A stretch of 64,000 bases of DNA from Burkholderia sp. WAC0059. Lineage in GTDB: Bacteria > Pseudomonadota > Gammaproteobacteria > Burkholderiales > Burkholderiaceae. The notes below the pieces were generated by a model that worked only from the letters and a program-made list of their open reading frames with translations, was not told the origin of the DNA and did not search any database. Shown here piece by piece: positions 43,156 to 52,183 of the stretch. The stretch lies in NCBI RefSeq assembly GCF_002870125.1, contig NZ_PNEO01000022.1:34318-98317 (forward strand). Direction: 5' to 3'. Each line of letters begins with the position of its first letter. Within the stretch, counting starts at the first letter, position 1. The position numbers and the translations under genes were made by a program.

Positions 43156-43545
43156 ATGCAACCGGCAGACGTACTGGCGTGCGATTCGCTCGCCGATTTA
43201 CGACACCTCGAAACACTGAGCTTTCCGACGCCGTGGTCGGCGCGCGCTTTCGGCATCGTGCTCGCCGCGGCCGAGCGCGGACTGTTCTCGCTGCGCGAGT
43301 TTCAGCAGGCGCTTATCGTCGAGATCGGCGCTTACGAGCGTCAGGGCGGGCCGATCGACGGCGACGAAACCTACTATTCGCGCTGGGTCGCGGCGCTGAC
43401 GACGCTGCTCGACGCGAAGGGCCTGGTGTCCCCGCCCGGCCTGCAGGCCGCCGAGCAGGGCGTTCGCGGCGCGTTCATGGCCGCCCATTCGCACGCGCAC
43501 GGCGAGGGCGAGCCGCAACCCGTTTGCCGGGACGGTGGGCAATGA
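43156..43545 (+). CDS. Nitrile hydratase activator / accessory protein
   Basis: The 129-aa protein resembles the N-terminal half of nitrile hydratase beta: ETLSFPTPWSARAFGIVLAA, RGLFSLREFQQALIVEIGAY and DGDETYYSRWVAALTTLLDA. Such proteins (P14K / NhlE type) deliver cobalt and oxidised alpha subunit to the apoenzyme. The C-terminal tail is His-rich (AAHSHAHGEGEP), fitting metal handling. It lies 46 bp after alpha and overlaps the next gene by 4 bp. Confidence 0.88.
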   Translation: MQPADVLACDSLADLRHLETLSFPTPWSARAFGIVLAAAERGLFSLREFQQALIVEIGAYERQGGPIDGDETYYSRWVAALTTLLDAKGLVSPPGLQAAEQGVRGAFMAAHSHAHGEGEPQPVCRDGGQ

Positions 43546-44228
43546 AGGTTCGCGGCACCCCCTACGATTTTCCGATCACGGGCGAGTTCGATCCGGCGAT
43601 CACGGCGCTGGTCGTCGTCGACATGCAGCGGGACTTCTGCGATCCGCAGGGTTACATGGCCGCGCGCGGCGGCGACGTCTCGGCCGCGAAGGCGATCGTG
43701 CCGCGTATCCAGCAGGTGCGCGTGCGTGCGGCCGCGGCGGGACTGCGGATTATCCATACGAGAGAAGGGCACCGTGCCGACCTGTCCGACCTGCCCGAGA
43801 GCAAGCGCCTGAAAACCGCGCGCGCCGGCGCCGAAATCGGCAGCCGGGGTCCGCTCGGCCGGTTGCTGGTGCGCGGAGAGGCCGGCTGGCAGTTCATCGC
43901 GGAACTCGCTCCGCTGCCCGGCGAGATCGTCATCGACAAGCCCGGGACGGGCGCGTTTCACGGAACGGACCTGTACCACGTGCTGATCACGTCGGGCATT
44001 TCGAATCTGGTGCTGGTCGGCGTGACCACCGGCGTATGCATCACGTCGACCGCCCGCGAGGCGAGCGATCGCGGATTCAATGTGCTGGTTCTCGGCGATT
44101 GCTGCGCGGAGCCCGATCCCAAAGACCACGACATGGCCATGCACCTGCTGCAGATCGAAGGCGGCTACCTCGCGACGACGGCTACCTCGGCGGACTTCAT
44201 TGCGCAACTGGCCGGGGGCGTGTCCTGA
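43542..44228 (+). CDS. Isochorismatase-like cysteine hydrolase, biuret/guanylurea-hydrolase type
   Basis: The 228-aa cysteine hydrolase has the triad D27 (VVVDMQRDFC), K133 (VIDKPGTGAF) and C166 (GVTTGVCITST). From memory it follows biuret hydrolase closely: HTREGHRADLSDLPESKR, EIGSRGPLGRLLVRGEAGW, AFHGTDLYHVLI. Members of this group cleave ureido C-N bonds: biuret hydrolase gives allophanate and guanylurea hydrolase gives carboxyguanidine. Both products would feed the cgdAB-atzF genes of this window. Its start overlaps the activator gene, so hydration by nitrile hydratase and this hydrolysis are probably sequential. Substrate choice (biuret or guanylurea) cannot be settled from sequence alone. 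Confidence 0.83.
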   Translation: MKVRGTPYDFPITGEFDPAITALVVVDMQRDFCDPQGYMAARGGDVSAAKAIVPRIQQVRVRAAAAGLRIIHTREGHRADLSDLPESKRLKTARAGAEIGSRGPLGRLLVRGEAGWQFIAELAPLPGEIVIDKPGTGAFHGTDLYHVLITSGISNLVLVGVTTGVCITSTAREASDRGFNVLVLGDCCAEPDPKDHDMAMHLLQIEGGYLATTATSADFIAQLAGGVS

Positions 44229-44588
44229 TTGGCAGGTGCCATATCGGGCAGTGGGTGGAAGGGCGGGAGCCTGTCCGGCAGGGGCGTCGGCGGGGGCTGA
44301 TCCAGGCGGCGTTCCGTGTCGCGTGGGAAAACACGTTGGTTTCGGCATTTTCCAGCAAGATACGGGCATTGGGCGTGTCCAGTCGGTCCGGCATGTCGTT
44401 CCCCGGGTGAAACTGCACGAGCCCTTATCAGAGGCGTTCCGCGACTACTCGCCGGGAGGGATCGTCCACGGGCCGCTTCCCTGCACGGAACGGGTCCAGA
44501 CCGGCTGCTACCAGGTATCAGGTATTCCGCCGCGCCGTGACCTGTGGCAGCCTCCTGTATATCGACTAATCCTGTCCGGCGCCCCCCG
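44229..44588. other. 360-bp region separating the nitrogen locus from the adhesin locus
   Basis: No gene is supported. The right part contains the CCAGGTA-type element (44510-44525) and the probable promoter of the response regulator. The left part is the 3' end of the nitrile hydratase operon; I found no convincing terminator hairpin with a T-run. Confidence 0.5.
44510..44525 (+). promoter_or_regulatory. ACCAGG element upstream of the NarL-type regulator gene
   Basis: ACCAGGTATCAGGTAT contains two near-copies of (C/T)CAGGTA in tandem, 64 bp before the regulator start. Related elements precede tpsA (47491-47525) and the autotransporter (59272-59287), suggesting a binding site for this regulator and autoregulation. 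Confidence 0.5.
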
Positions 44589-45275
44589 ATGCCCGTTTCC
44601 CGTCCCGACGGCGATCCGCTGCTTCCCGCTCCCCTGCTGATCGTCGAGGACGAATCGCTGATGCAGCTACGCCTGCGCCGCATCCTGGGCGAGGTGGGCT
44701 ACCACGACGACATGCTGTCGTGCGCAGGCAGCATTGCCGAAGCCGAAGCGCTTCTCGCCACGCAACCGTTTGCGTTCGTGCTGGTCGACGTGGGGCTGCC
44801 CGACGGCAACGGCATCGACCTGATCCGCGACCTTCATGAGCGCGATGCCGCGCTTCCGCTTCTGGTAATCTCCGCGTGGAGCACCGAGGAGGTCATCGTC
44901 ACGGCGCTGCAGGCAGGCGCCACGGGCTACCTGCTCAAGGAGCGCGACGACGTGGAAATCGCGCTGTCGATCCGCAGCGCGTTGCGGGGCGGGGCGCCGA
45001 TCGATCCGTTCGTCGCGCGGCGCATCCTTGCCCTGCTGGCCCCTCCCGCCGTTCCAGCGCCGGTCATCTGTATTTCCCAGGGGACTCTCACGCCCCGCGA
45101 AACGGAAATTCTCACGATGGTCGGCAAGGGGCTGACCAATCGCGAGATTTCCGGAGCGCTGTCGCTGTCGAGGCTGACCGTCGAATGTCACGTCAAGAAC
45201 ATCTACAAAAAGCTTTCGGTGCATTCGCGTACGGAAGCGCTTTTCGAGGCGCGCCAGCGCGGTTTGCTGCCCTGA
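44589..45275 (+). CDS. NarL/FixJ-family response regulator
   Basis: The 228-aa product has a receiver domain (LLIVEDESLMQLRLRRILGE, phospho-Asp in FVLVDVGLPDGNG, Lys in YLLKERDD) and a LuxR-type HTH (LTPRETEILTMVGKGLTNRE, ISGALSLSRLTVECHVKNIY). I used ATG 44589; a GTG 45 bases upstream in frame is another option. The kinase gene overlaps its 3' end. It is the first gene of the adhesin locus and probably controls the exoprotein genes, since a shared element lies upstream of all three units. Confidence 0.9.
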   Translation: MPVSRPDGDPLLPAPLLIVEDESLMQLRLRRILGEVGYHDDMLSCAGSIAEAEALLATQPFAFVLVDVGLPDGNGIDLIRDLHERDAALPLLVISAWSTEEVIVTALQAGATGYLLKERDDVEIALSIRSALRGGAPIDPFVARRILALLAPPAVPAPVICISQGTLTPRETEILTMVGKGLTNREISGALSLSRLTVECHVKNIYKKLSVHSRTEALFEARQRGLLP

Positions 45276-47152
45276 TCGCCGCGTGGCTCGCGTCGGCGAT
45301 CCTCGCGGTCGCCGCACACGCGGCCGAATCTCCCGCTTCCGCCTCTTCTTCCGCTGTCTCGCGCGCATTCGCCGTCGAGGCCGCCCCGTCCGGCTGGGAC
45401 GCCGGGGAGCCGCCGGCGACCGGCTGGGTTCCCGTGGCGCTGCCGGACACCTGGAGCGCGCACTGGCCGCATCACGACGGCGTCGTGTGGTATCGCTTCA
45501 CCTGGAATCAGGCCGACGCCTCGCAGCCCCTCGGGCTGATGGTCGAATACTGGAGCCTCGCCGGCGAGGCCTGGCTGAACGGCTCGCTGATCGCCCGCGA
45601 TCCCAGTCTCACGGAACCGCTTACCCGTAGCTGGGACACGCCGCACTACTGGCTCCTGTCCGCGCCGCTGTTGCGTGCGGGCACGAACACGCTGCTCGTC
45701 CGGGTCTCGGGTCTCGCGGACTATCAGCCCGGCCTCGGGCCGGTCACGCTCGGCGCGCCTGCCGCCGTGCGGGCTGCATACGGACGCGAGCGGCTGCTGC
45801 GCCGCGACCTGCATCTGAGCGCGCTGGTGGAGACGGCCTCGCTGGGCGCGTTCTTCCTCGCGCTATGGCTGCTGCGCCGCCAGGAGGCAGCCTACGGCTG
45901 GTTCACGCTGATGTCCGGGGTATGGCTGCTCTATACCTCCAATCAATACGCCACGAGCCCCTGGCCGTTCCGGAGCACCGACCTGTACGAGCGCGTGAGC
46001 ACGGTACTGATGCTGGCGTTCAGCGTGTGCTATGCGATGTTCCTGCTGCGTTTCGCCGAGCGGAGGCTGCCGCGCGTGGAAAAAGGCTTTGCGGCCGGGC
46101 TCGCGGTCGCCGCGGCGGCGATGTTCGCCGTGCCTCGCGGGGCCGTGGTGCCGGTGCGTTCGCTCATCGAGCTTGCCGGGTCCGCCATCTTCCTGTCGGC
46201 CTGCGTGCTGTTCGTGAAGTTCGCGTGGCGCAGCCCGCGTTTCGATTGCCGGATCCTGTCGTATTTCGTGGGCGTTTTCGTCGTGCCGCTCGTGCACGAC
46301 ATGCTGTCGGTGCTCGGGATACTGCATGACAACGTCTATTACGCGTCGATCTGCGCACAGCTTCTCACCGTCTGCATGGCGCTCGTGCTGGCCTGGCATT
46401 TCACCGCGAACCTGCGGCGCATCGAGCGGTTCAACGACGAGCTGGGCGCGACCGTGACGGCCGCGCGGGAGGAGCTGGCGCGGACCCTGCAGCACCAGCA
46501 TGCGCTGGAGGTCGCCAATGCGCGGCTCGGAGAGCGGTTGAACCTCGCCCACGATCTGCACGACGGCTTCGGAGGCACGCTCGTCAGCGCGATCGCGACG
46601 CTCGAGCACAGTCCCGACGCGCTGCCGCCCGGGCGCTTCCTCGGCGTGCTCCGGGAACTGCGCGACGACCTGCGCATCATCATCGACGCGGCCTCGCGCG
46701 AGCAGCCGGAACGCACGTCGCTGGGCGACCTGCTGGGGCCGCTGAGGCACCGGATGATGCGGCTCTTCGAAAACCACGAGGTCGAATGCCGCTGGAACAC
46801 GGCCGGGGCGGACGGCTGTCGCCTGGCCGGCACGCAGGCGGTGGACGTGATGCGGCTGCTGCAGGAGGCGCTGACGAACGTGCTCAGGCACAGCGGCGCG
46901 AGCCGCGTAGACATCGATCTGGGCATCGACGGCGCGTTCCTGCACCTGTCCGTGCGGGACAACGGCCGGGGCTTCGATCACGGTGCGCAGGGCGCACGGC
47001 AGGGCACGGGGCTGCAGAGCATGCGGGCACGTACGGTCCGCCTTGGCGGCACGCTGACGGTCACGTCCGGCAGCGGCGGCACGCAGGTGTCGGTGCGGTT
47101 TCCGGCTATGGACGGTATCGTGCAGGAACAGCGGGTCGACGTGACGGCCTGA
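45185..47152 (+). CDS. 7TM sensor histidine kinase (DesK/NarX type)
   Basis: The 655-aa kinase has a signal sequence, a periplasmic jelly-roll sensor with a beta-galactosidase-like carbohydrate-binding fold (WVPVALPDTWSAHWPHHDGV, WYRFTW, EAWLNGSLIARDPSL, about residues 65-195), seven hydrophobic helices (about 200-410; 7TMR-DISM type), a coiled coil, HisKA_3 with phospho-His near residue 457 (LAHDLHDGFGGTLVSAI) and HATPase (LLQEALTNVLRHSGAS, RDNGRGFDHG). The first ATG (45185) overlaps the regulator gene by 91 bp; a non-ATG start nearer its stop codon is possible. It is the partner of the adjacent regulator. Confidence 0.85.
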   Translation: MSRQEHLQKAFGAFAYGSAFRGAPARFAALIAAWLASAILAVAAHAAESPASASSSAVSRAFAVEAAPSGWDAGEPPATGWVPVALPDTWSAHWPHHDGVVWYRFTWNQADASQPLGLMVEYWSLAGEAWLNGSLIARDPSLTEPLTRSWDTPHYWLLSAPLLRAGTNTLLVRVSGLADYQPGLGPVTLGAPAAVRAAYGRERLLRRDLHLSALVETASLGAFFLALWLLRRQEAAYGWFTLMSGVWLLYTSNQYATSPWPFRSTDLYERVSTVLMLAFSVCYAMFLLRFAERRLPRVEKGFAAGLAVAAAAMFAVPRGAVVPVRSLIELAGSAIFLSACVLFVKFAWRSPRFDCRILSYFVGVFVVPLVHDMLSVLGILHDNVYYASICAQLLTVCMALVLAWHFTANLRRIERFNDELGATVTAAREELARTLQHQHALEVANARLGERLNLAHDLHDGFGGTLVSAIATLEHSPDALPPGRFLGVLRELRDDLRIIIDAASREQPERTSLGDLLGPLRHRMMRLFENHEVECRWNTAGADGCRLAGTQAVDVMRLLQEALTNVLRHSGASRVDIDLGIDGAFLHLSVRDNGRGFDHGAQGARQGTGLQSMRARTVRLGGTLTVTSGSGGTQVSVRFPAMDGIVQEQRVDVTA

Positions 47153-47650
47153 TCTCGCCTGCTTCTCGCCTGCTGGGTCGGGCGCGGAACCGCTACGCGG
47201 GCGATACAGAGGGCGCCGGCCGCCGCCTGGCCGCGAGAACGACGCTGCGAACGCCGCGCCGCGACCCGCGCCGGTCCCGGCGCGGCGTTCGATCTTGCCG
47301 CGGCCGCAAGCCCGACGATCGGCGATCCGGCCGATGGGCGCCGGCACCGCGTTCGCCCTGCCCGCGGGCGGGCGGCGCTGATCCCGGCCCACGGCGGCGC
47401 CGGACTGCGAGGGCTGCGTCGGCCCCTGCCATAGCGCGGCGCCTCGCGTGTGGCGATTGCGTGAACATTCCCTTTCTAACGGCATTCTGTCCAGGTAATT
47501 ACCTGGTTCCTGGGATATCCAGGTACGGAACGTTGTTGCTAAATTCCCCCGTCATCCGGCGGTGAGCATCGCGCGGCACAGCGCAGGACGAACGCTGGCC
47601 GAAGACCCGCGAGCGCCACGCTCACACGCTGTCAGTCAACGGGGAATCCA
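47153..47650. other. 498-bp intergenic region upstream of tpsA
   Basis: The first 300 bp contain only Arg/Pro-rich frames without domain support. The last 160 bp become AT-richer and carry the palindromic operator at 47491-47525 and the tpsA promoter and leader. This long leader fits a regulated exoprotein gene. Confidence 0.5.
47491..47525 (+). promoter_or_regulatory. Double palindromic operator upstream of tpsA
   Basis: The perfect 16-bp palindrome CCAGGTAATTACCTGG (47491-47506) is followed by an almost perfect CCTGGGATATCCAGG (47509-47523). The inner segment ACCTGGTTCCTGGGAT (47501-47516) matches 14 of 16 bases of the element upstream of the autotransporter. It lies about 130 bp before the tpsA ATG. 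Probably the binding site of the NarL-type regulator. Confidence 0.65.
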
Positions 47651-50600
47651 ATGAATGGGGCCTGGCGCGTCGTCTGGAACGCGAGTCACGGGGTATGGCA
47701 GGTCGCGTCGGAGCTGGCGCGGGGGCGCGGCACGCGTGGACGCGTTCGCTCGCGCGCCCGCAGGCTGGCCTGGTTCGCGCTGCTGCCGCTCGGCTTCCCG
47801 CTCGTCGCCGACGCGGCCGCGATCGGCGCGACGACGCTGCCGACCGGCGGCACGGTCGCGTCCGGCTCCGCGCGCATCAGCCAGAACGGCGCGACGCTCA
47901 CGGTCAGCCAGCAGAGCGAGAACGCGTCGCTGAACTGGCAGCACTTCAATATCGGCAGCGCCGCCACAGTGGACTTCGTGCAGCCGAACGCGCAGTCGGT
48001 CGCGGTGAACCGGATCGCCGGCAATAGCGGCAGCGTGATCCTCGGCCACCTGAACGCGAACGGGCAGATCTACCTCATCAACCCGAACGGCGTGCTGTTC
48101 GGGCCGGGCGCGCAGGTGAACGTCGGCGCTCTGGTCGCGTCGACGCTCGACGTCGGCGACGATTCGATCGGCACCGGCACGCAGACCTTCAGCGGCGGCG
48201 GCACCGGCAGCGTCGAGAATCTCGGGACGATCAGGGCGGCGCCGGGCGGCTACGTCGCGCTGCTCGGCAACCGGGTGTCGAACGCAGGGACGATCCGCGC
48301 GCGACTCGGTACCGTCGCCCTGGCCGGCGGCAGCGCCGTCACGCTGGATTTCGCGGGCGACGGGCTGCTCAGCGTGCAGGTCGAGCGCAGCACCCTCGAC
48401 GCGCTCGCGGCGAACGGCGGGCTGATCGAGGCGGACGGCGGCACCGTGCTGATGAGCGCCGGCGCGCAGGACGCGCTGCTCGAGAGCGCGGTCAACAACA
48501 CCGGCGTGATCGACGCGCAGACGGTCCAGAACCGCAACGGCACGATCACGCTGCTCGCGGGCCGGCAGGCCGGATCGGTCGAGGTCGGCGGCACGCTCGA
48601 TGCGAGCGCGCCGGACGGCGGCGACGGCGGCTCGGTCGAGACGAGCGGCGCCCAGGTGCAGGTCGAAAGCGGCGCGAAGATCACGACGGCCGCGCCGGGC
48701 GGCAAGTCCGGGACCTGGCTGATCGACCCGACCGACTTCACGATCAATGCGGGTAGCGCGGCGCAGACCGACAGCGGGATCGGCGCGAGCACGCTCGAGG
48801 CGGAGCTGGCGAGCGGCGACGTCGAAATCGAGACGTCCAGCGCGGGGAGCGGGAACGGCGACATCGACGTCGACGCCGCCGTGACCTGGAACGCGAACGC
48901 GACGCTGGTACTGGAAGCGGCGAACAACATCAACGTCAACGCGCCGATCAGCGTGAAGGGCATCAACCCGGAAGGGGCGGGGCTGATGTTGAACGCGGGC
49001 AACGACGTCAACGTCGACTCGACGATCAATGCGACCAACGCGGTGATCCAGTTTTATTACGGTTCGGGCGGCAACCTGAACGTCGGCATGAACGCGGGCG
49101 GCTTCACCGGGCAGGTGAACCTCGATGGCACCGATGTGCTGGTGATCAATGGGCAGAGCTACACGATCATCACGAGCCTCGGCACGGCCGACGACGCGAG
49201 TACGGGCGCGGCGACCCTGGAAGGAATCGCCTACTCGGGCAATCTGTCGGGATACTACGCGCTCGGCGGCAACCTCGACGCGAGCGCGACGAGTAGCTGG
49301 GGCGGCGGTTCGGGCTTCATTCCGATCGGCAGCTCGGGCGAATTCGACGGCGTGTTCGACGGGCTCGGCCACGTGATCAGCAACCTCACGGAGAACGGGA
49401 CCGGCGACATCGACGAAGGCCTGTTCGGCCAGATCGCCGACGGCATCGTGCGCAACGTCGGCCTCGAGAACGCGACGGTGAGCGGCGCGGGCCTCGTGGG
49501 CGCGCTGGCGGGTTGGAACCATAACGGCCAGATCAGCAACGTCTGGACGACGGGAACGGTCACGGGGACGGGCTCGGGCGCCTACGACATCGGCGGTCTG
49601 GTGGGCTCCAACGGCGATACCGCCGGCAGCGGCGTCATCGACGACGCCTGGTCGTCGGCGACGGTCGCCGGCGGGTCCGGCAGCTACGGGGTCGGCGGGC
49701 TCGTCGGCGAGAACACCTATACCGGCACGATCAGCGACGCCTACGCGAGCGGCGCGGTGTCCGGCTACGGTTCCGTCGGCGGGCTCGTCGGCGGCAACAC
49801 GGGCCAGGACATCACCGACGCGTGGGCGACCGGCAGCGTGTCGGGCACGCAGGACGTCGGCGGCCTCATCGGCAGCAACCAGTACGAGGGCGGCGTACTC
49901 GAGGACGTCTACGCGAGCGGCGCGGTGTCGGGCAACGAGTACGTCGGCGGGCTCGTTGGCGACAACTACGGCGTGCCGATCAGCGACGCGTACGCGACCG
50001 GCCCGGTGACGGGCACCGGCAGCAGCCCGCAGTATCTCGGCGGTCTCGTCGGCGACAACGAGGACGGCGGCACGATCAGCGATACGTATGCGAGCGGCGC
50101 GGTGACCGGCGGCGGCCAGTACGTCGGCGGCCTGCTCGGCTACAACGACACCACCGGGGGCGACAGCGCGATCTCCGGCAGCTACTGGGACACGACGGCC
50201 ACGGGGCAGGGCGCGGCGATCGGCGGCGGCACCACGAGCGGCAGCGGGATCGGCACGACGGGGCTGACCACGCAGCAATGGTTCACGTCCGGTCCGGTCG
50301 CGAGCGGCGCGTGGAGCGCGTCGAACGGCTGGGCGGCCGGCTATCCGTATCCGGTGCTGAGCGCGTTGCCGTACATCGTGATCACCGGCGCCGGCACCGA
50401 AACCTACGGCAACACGGCGAGCCTCGCGGCGAGCGTCACGGCCGCGACCGACCCGAGCGGCAACGACGCGACGAGTCTCGTCGATACCTCGGACCTCGCG
50501 TGGATCGGTTCGGCGACGGGTACGAGCGACGTCGGCGGCGGCTATCTGCTCGGCGGCATCGGCGCGACGGCCGCCGGCTACCAGGTCGCCTACGACGGCG

Positions 50601-51427
50601 CGCTGACGGTCGAACCGGCCGCGCTGACGATCACCGCGTCGAACCAGTCGAAAACGTACGGGCAGAGCGCGAATCCCGGCACTACCGCGTTCACCGTCAG
50701 CGGCCTCGTGAACGGCGACGCGGTGACGGGCGTGACGCTGTCGAGCAGCGGCGCGGCGGCGACCGCGGACGCCGGCCAGTACGCGCTCGACGCGGCCGGC
50801 GCGACGGGCTCCGGCCTGTCGAACTACACGATCGCCTACGATGCGGGCACGCTGACGGTCGATCCCGCACCGCTGACCGTCGCCGCGAACGACGCGAGCG
50901 TGCCGTACAGCGGCGTCGCGTACCGCGGCGGCGACGGCGTCGCGTACCGCGGCTTCGTGAACGGCGAAACGCCGGCGGCGCTCGGCGGCACGTTGACCTA
51001 TTCGGGCTCGTCGCAGGGCGCGGTCGCTGCGGGAACCTATGCGCTGATTCCCGGCGGCCTCGTGTCGGACAACTACACGATCGACTACGTCGGCGGCCAA
51101 CTGACGATCGAGGCCGCTCCCCCGACGATCGGCGCGTTGAGTGTGGACAGCGTGTCGTTCGTCTCGGCGTCGTCCGCGCTCAGCTCGGCGCTTGCCTCGT
51201 CATCGACGATCGGTCCGGGCGTGGCGATCGGGGGCCTTTCGCTGATTGCCCTCAGCGCTTCGGTGGATGCGCATGCCGAGGTGGTCAATGTCGTACAGCC
51301 GATCGCCGGCAACGGCACGCTGCAGGTCGTCGACGGCGGCCTGAACCTGTCGGGCGTGACGCAGACCGACGCGAGCGTCGAGCACTCTTCATTCACTTCT
51401 TGGAGGCTCTCATGTCGGGCTTACTGA
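47651..51427 (+). CDS. TpsA-like filamentous-haemagglutinin exoprotein (ESPR, TPS, GLUG and MBG repeats)
   Basis: The 1258-aa secreted protein has an extended signal peptide (MNGAWRVVWNASHGVWQVAS), then a TPS secretion domain (about 55-310) with LNWQHFNIGSAATVDFVQPN and the hallmark YLINPNGVLFGPGAQVNVG. Residues about 570-860 hold repeated GLUG motifs (GGLVGENTYTGTISDAYASG and relatives, seven or so copies), and about 900-1160 hold glycine-rich MBG beta domains (LTITASNQSKTYGQSANPG, SGLSNYTIAYDAGTLTVDP). It should be exported by a TpsB partner, encoded six genes downstream. The end overlaps the FecR-like gene by 16 bp. Likely a surface adhesin. Confidence 0.9.
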   Translation: MNGAWRVVWNASHGVWQVASELARGRGTRGRVRSRARRLAWFALLPLGFPLVADAAAIGATTLPTGGTVASGSARISQNGATLTVSQQSENASLNWQHFNIGSAATVDFVQPNAQSVAVNRIAGNSGSVILGHLNANGQIYLINPNGVLFGPGAQVNVGALVASTLDVGDDSIGTGTQTFSGGGTGSVENLGTIRAAPGGYVALLGNRVSNAGTIRARLGTVALAGGSAVTLDFAGDGLLSVQVERSTLDALAANGGLIEADGGTVLMSAGAQDALLESAVNNTGVIDAQTVQNRNGTITLLAGRQAGSVEVGGTLDASAPDGGDGGSVETSGAQVQVESGAKITTAAPGGKSGTWLIDPTDFTINAGSAAQTDSGIGASTLEAELASGDVEIETSSAGSGNGDIDVDAAVTWNANATLVLEAANNINVNAPISVKGINPEGAGLMLNAGNDVNVDSTINATNAVIQFYYGSGGNLNVGMNAGGFTGQVNLDGTDVLVINGQSYTIITSLGTADDASTGAATLEGIAYSGNLSGYYALGGNLDASATSSWGGGSGFIPIGSSGEFDGVFDGLGHVISNLTENGTGDIDEGLFGQIADGIVRNVGLENATVSGAGLVGALAGWNHNGQISNVWTTGTVTGTGSGAYDIGGLVGSNGDTAGSGVIDDAWSSATVAGGSGSYGVGGLVGENTYTGTISDAYASGAVSGYGSVGGLVGGNTGQDITDAWATGSVSGTQDVGGLIGSNQYEGGVLEDVYASGAVSGNEYVGGLVGDNYGVPISDAYATGPVTGTGSSPQYLGGLVGDNEDGGTISDTYASGAVTGGGQYVGGLLGYNDTTGGDSAISGSYWDTTATGQGAAIGGGTTSGSGIGTTGLTTQQWFTSGPVASGAWSASNGWAAGYPYPVLSALPYIVITGAGTETYGNTASLAASVTAATDPSGNDATSLVDTSDLAWIGSATGTSDVGGGYLLGGIGATAAGYQVAYDGALTVEPAALTITASNQSKTYGQSANPGTTAFTVSGLVNGDAVTGVTLSSSGAAATADAGQYALDAAGATGSGLSNYTIAYDAGTLTVDPAPLTVAANDASVPYSGVAYRGGDGVAYRGFVNGETPAALGGTLTYSGSSQGAVAAGTYALIPGGLVSDNYTIDYVGGQLTIEAAPPTIGALSVDSVSFVSASSALSSALASSSTIGPGVAIGGLSLIALSASVDAHAEVVNVVQPIAGNGTLQVVDGGLNLSGVTQTDASVEHSSFTSWRLSCRAY

Positions 51428-52146
51428 TCCGGATGCGGCTCGGTCCGGCATGCGCGCGCGCGGCCGCGCTGCTGGCCGGCATGCTCGTCTGCGCGGCGAG
51501 CGCGTCGGGCGCTCCCGGCGCGGGCGGCCCCGTCGGCACGTTCGCGTACGTGCACGGCGCGGTGTCCGTGCAACCGTCCGGCGGCGCGAAGCATCCGGTC
51601 GCGCTGGGCGCGCCGGTCGACGATGGCGATACGGTCGAAACCGGCCCCGGCGCGGAGGCCGTGCTCGCCCTCGCGGACCACGAACGGATCTACCTGAAGC
51701 CCGGCACGCTGTACCGCCTCGACGACTATCACTTCTCGGCCGATCATCCCGCCGACAGCCATAGCGCGACGACGTTGCTGCAGGGCGGGCTGCGCGTGAT
51801 CTCCGGGCTGATCGGCCATCAGGGCAACCCGGACGCGTTCGCGCTGAAGACGCAGCGGGCGACGATCGGGATTCGCGGCACCGAATGGTGGGTGCGCGAC
51901 GATCCGGTTCCGGCCGCCGGCGGAGCAAGTGATGCCGGCGCCGCGGCGGGCGACGACTCGACATCGCACGAGAGTATCGGCGTTGCGCGCGGCGAGATCC
52001 ACGTGAGCACCCCTACGTGGCAGCAGGACATCCCGGCCGGCTCGGGCACGATCCTGAGCGGCCGGCCCGGCGCGTTCGAGCTGCTGCCGGCGAGCGAGAT
52101 TCCGGCGGTCACGCCGTCGGCCGCCGCGGCGGCCGCGTGCGAATGA
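51412..52146 (+). CDS. FecR-domain exported protein
   Basis: The 244-aa protein has signal peptide RAAALLAGMLVCAASASGAP and a FecR domain (VGTFAYVHGAVSVQPSGGAK, VDDGDTVETGPGAEAVLALA, LKPGTLYRLDDYHF, GLIGHQGNPDAFALKTQRAT and IGIRGTEWWVRDD). Despite the name it lacks a FecI partner or TonB receptor; FecR-domain proteins beside CHASE2 cyclases occur in other Proteobacteria and may sense envelope state or act as a periplasmic ligand for the CHASE2 sensor. A TGGAGG motif precedes the ATG. Confidence 0.85.
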   Translation: MSGLLIRMRLGPACARAAALLAGMLVCAASASGAPGAGGPVGTFAYVHGAVSVQPSGGAKHPVALGAPVDDGDTVETGPGAEAVLALADHERIYLKPGTLYRLDDYHFSADHPADSHSATTLLQGGLRVISGLIGHQGNPDAFALKTQRATIGIRGTEWWVRDDPVPAAGGASDAGAAAGDDSTSHESIGVARGEIHVSTPTWQQDIPAGSGTILSGRPGAFELLPASEIPAVTPSAAAAAACE

Positions 52147-52183
52147 GATGGCCGCGTCAAGCCGGGACGCGGGGAGCGCGCCG

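Noticed and set aside
43542..44228. Firm assignment of the cysteine hydrolase as biuret hydrolase
   Set aside because: Similarity covers biuret, guanylurea and related ureido hydrolases; the neighbouring carboxyguanidine deiminase genes make guanylurea at least as likely.
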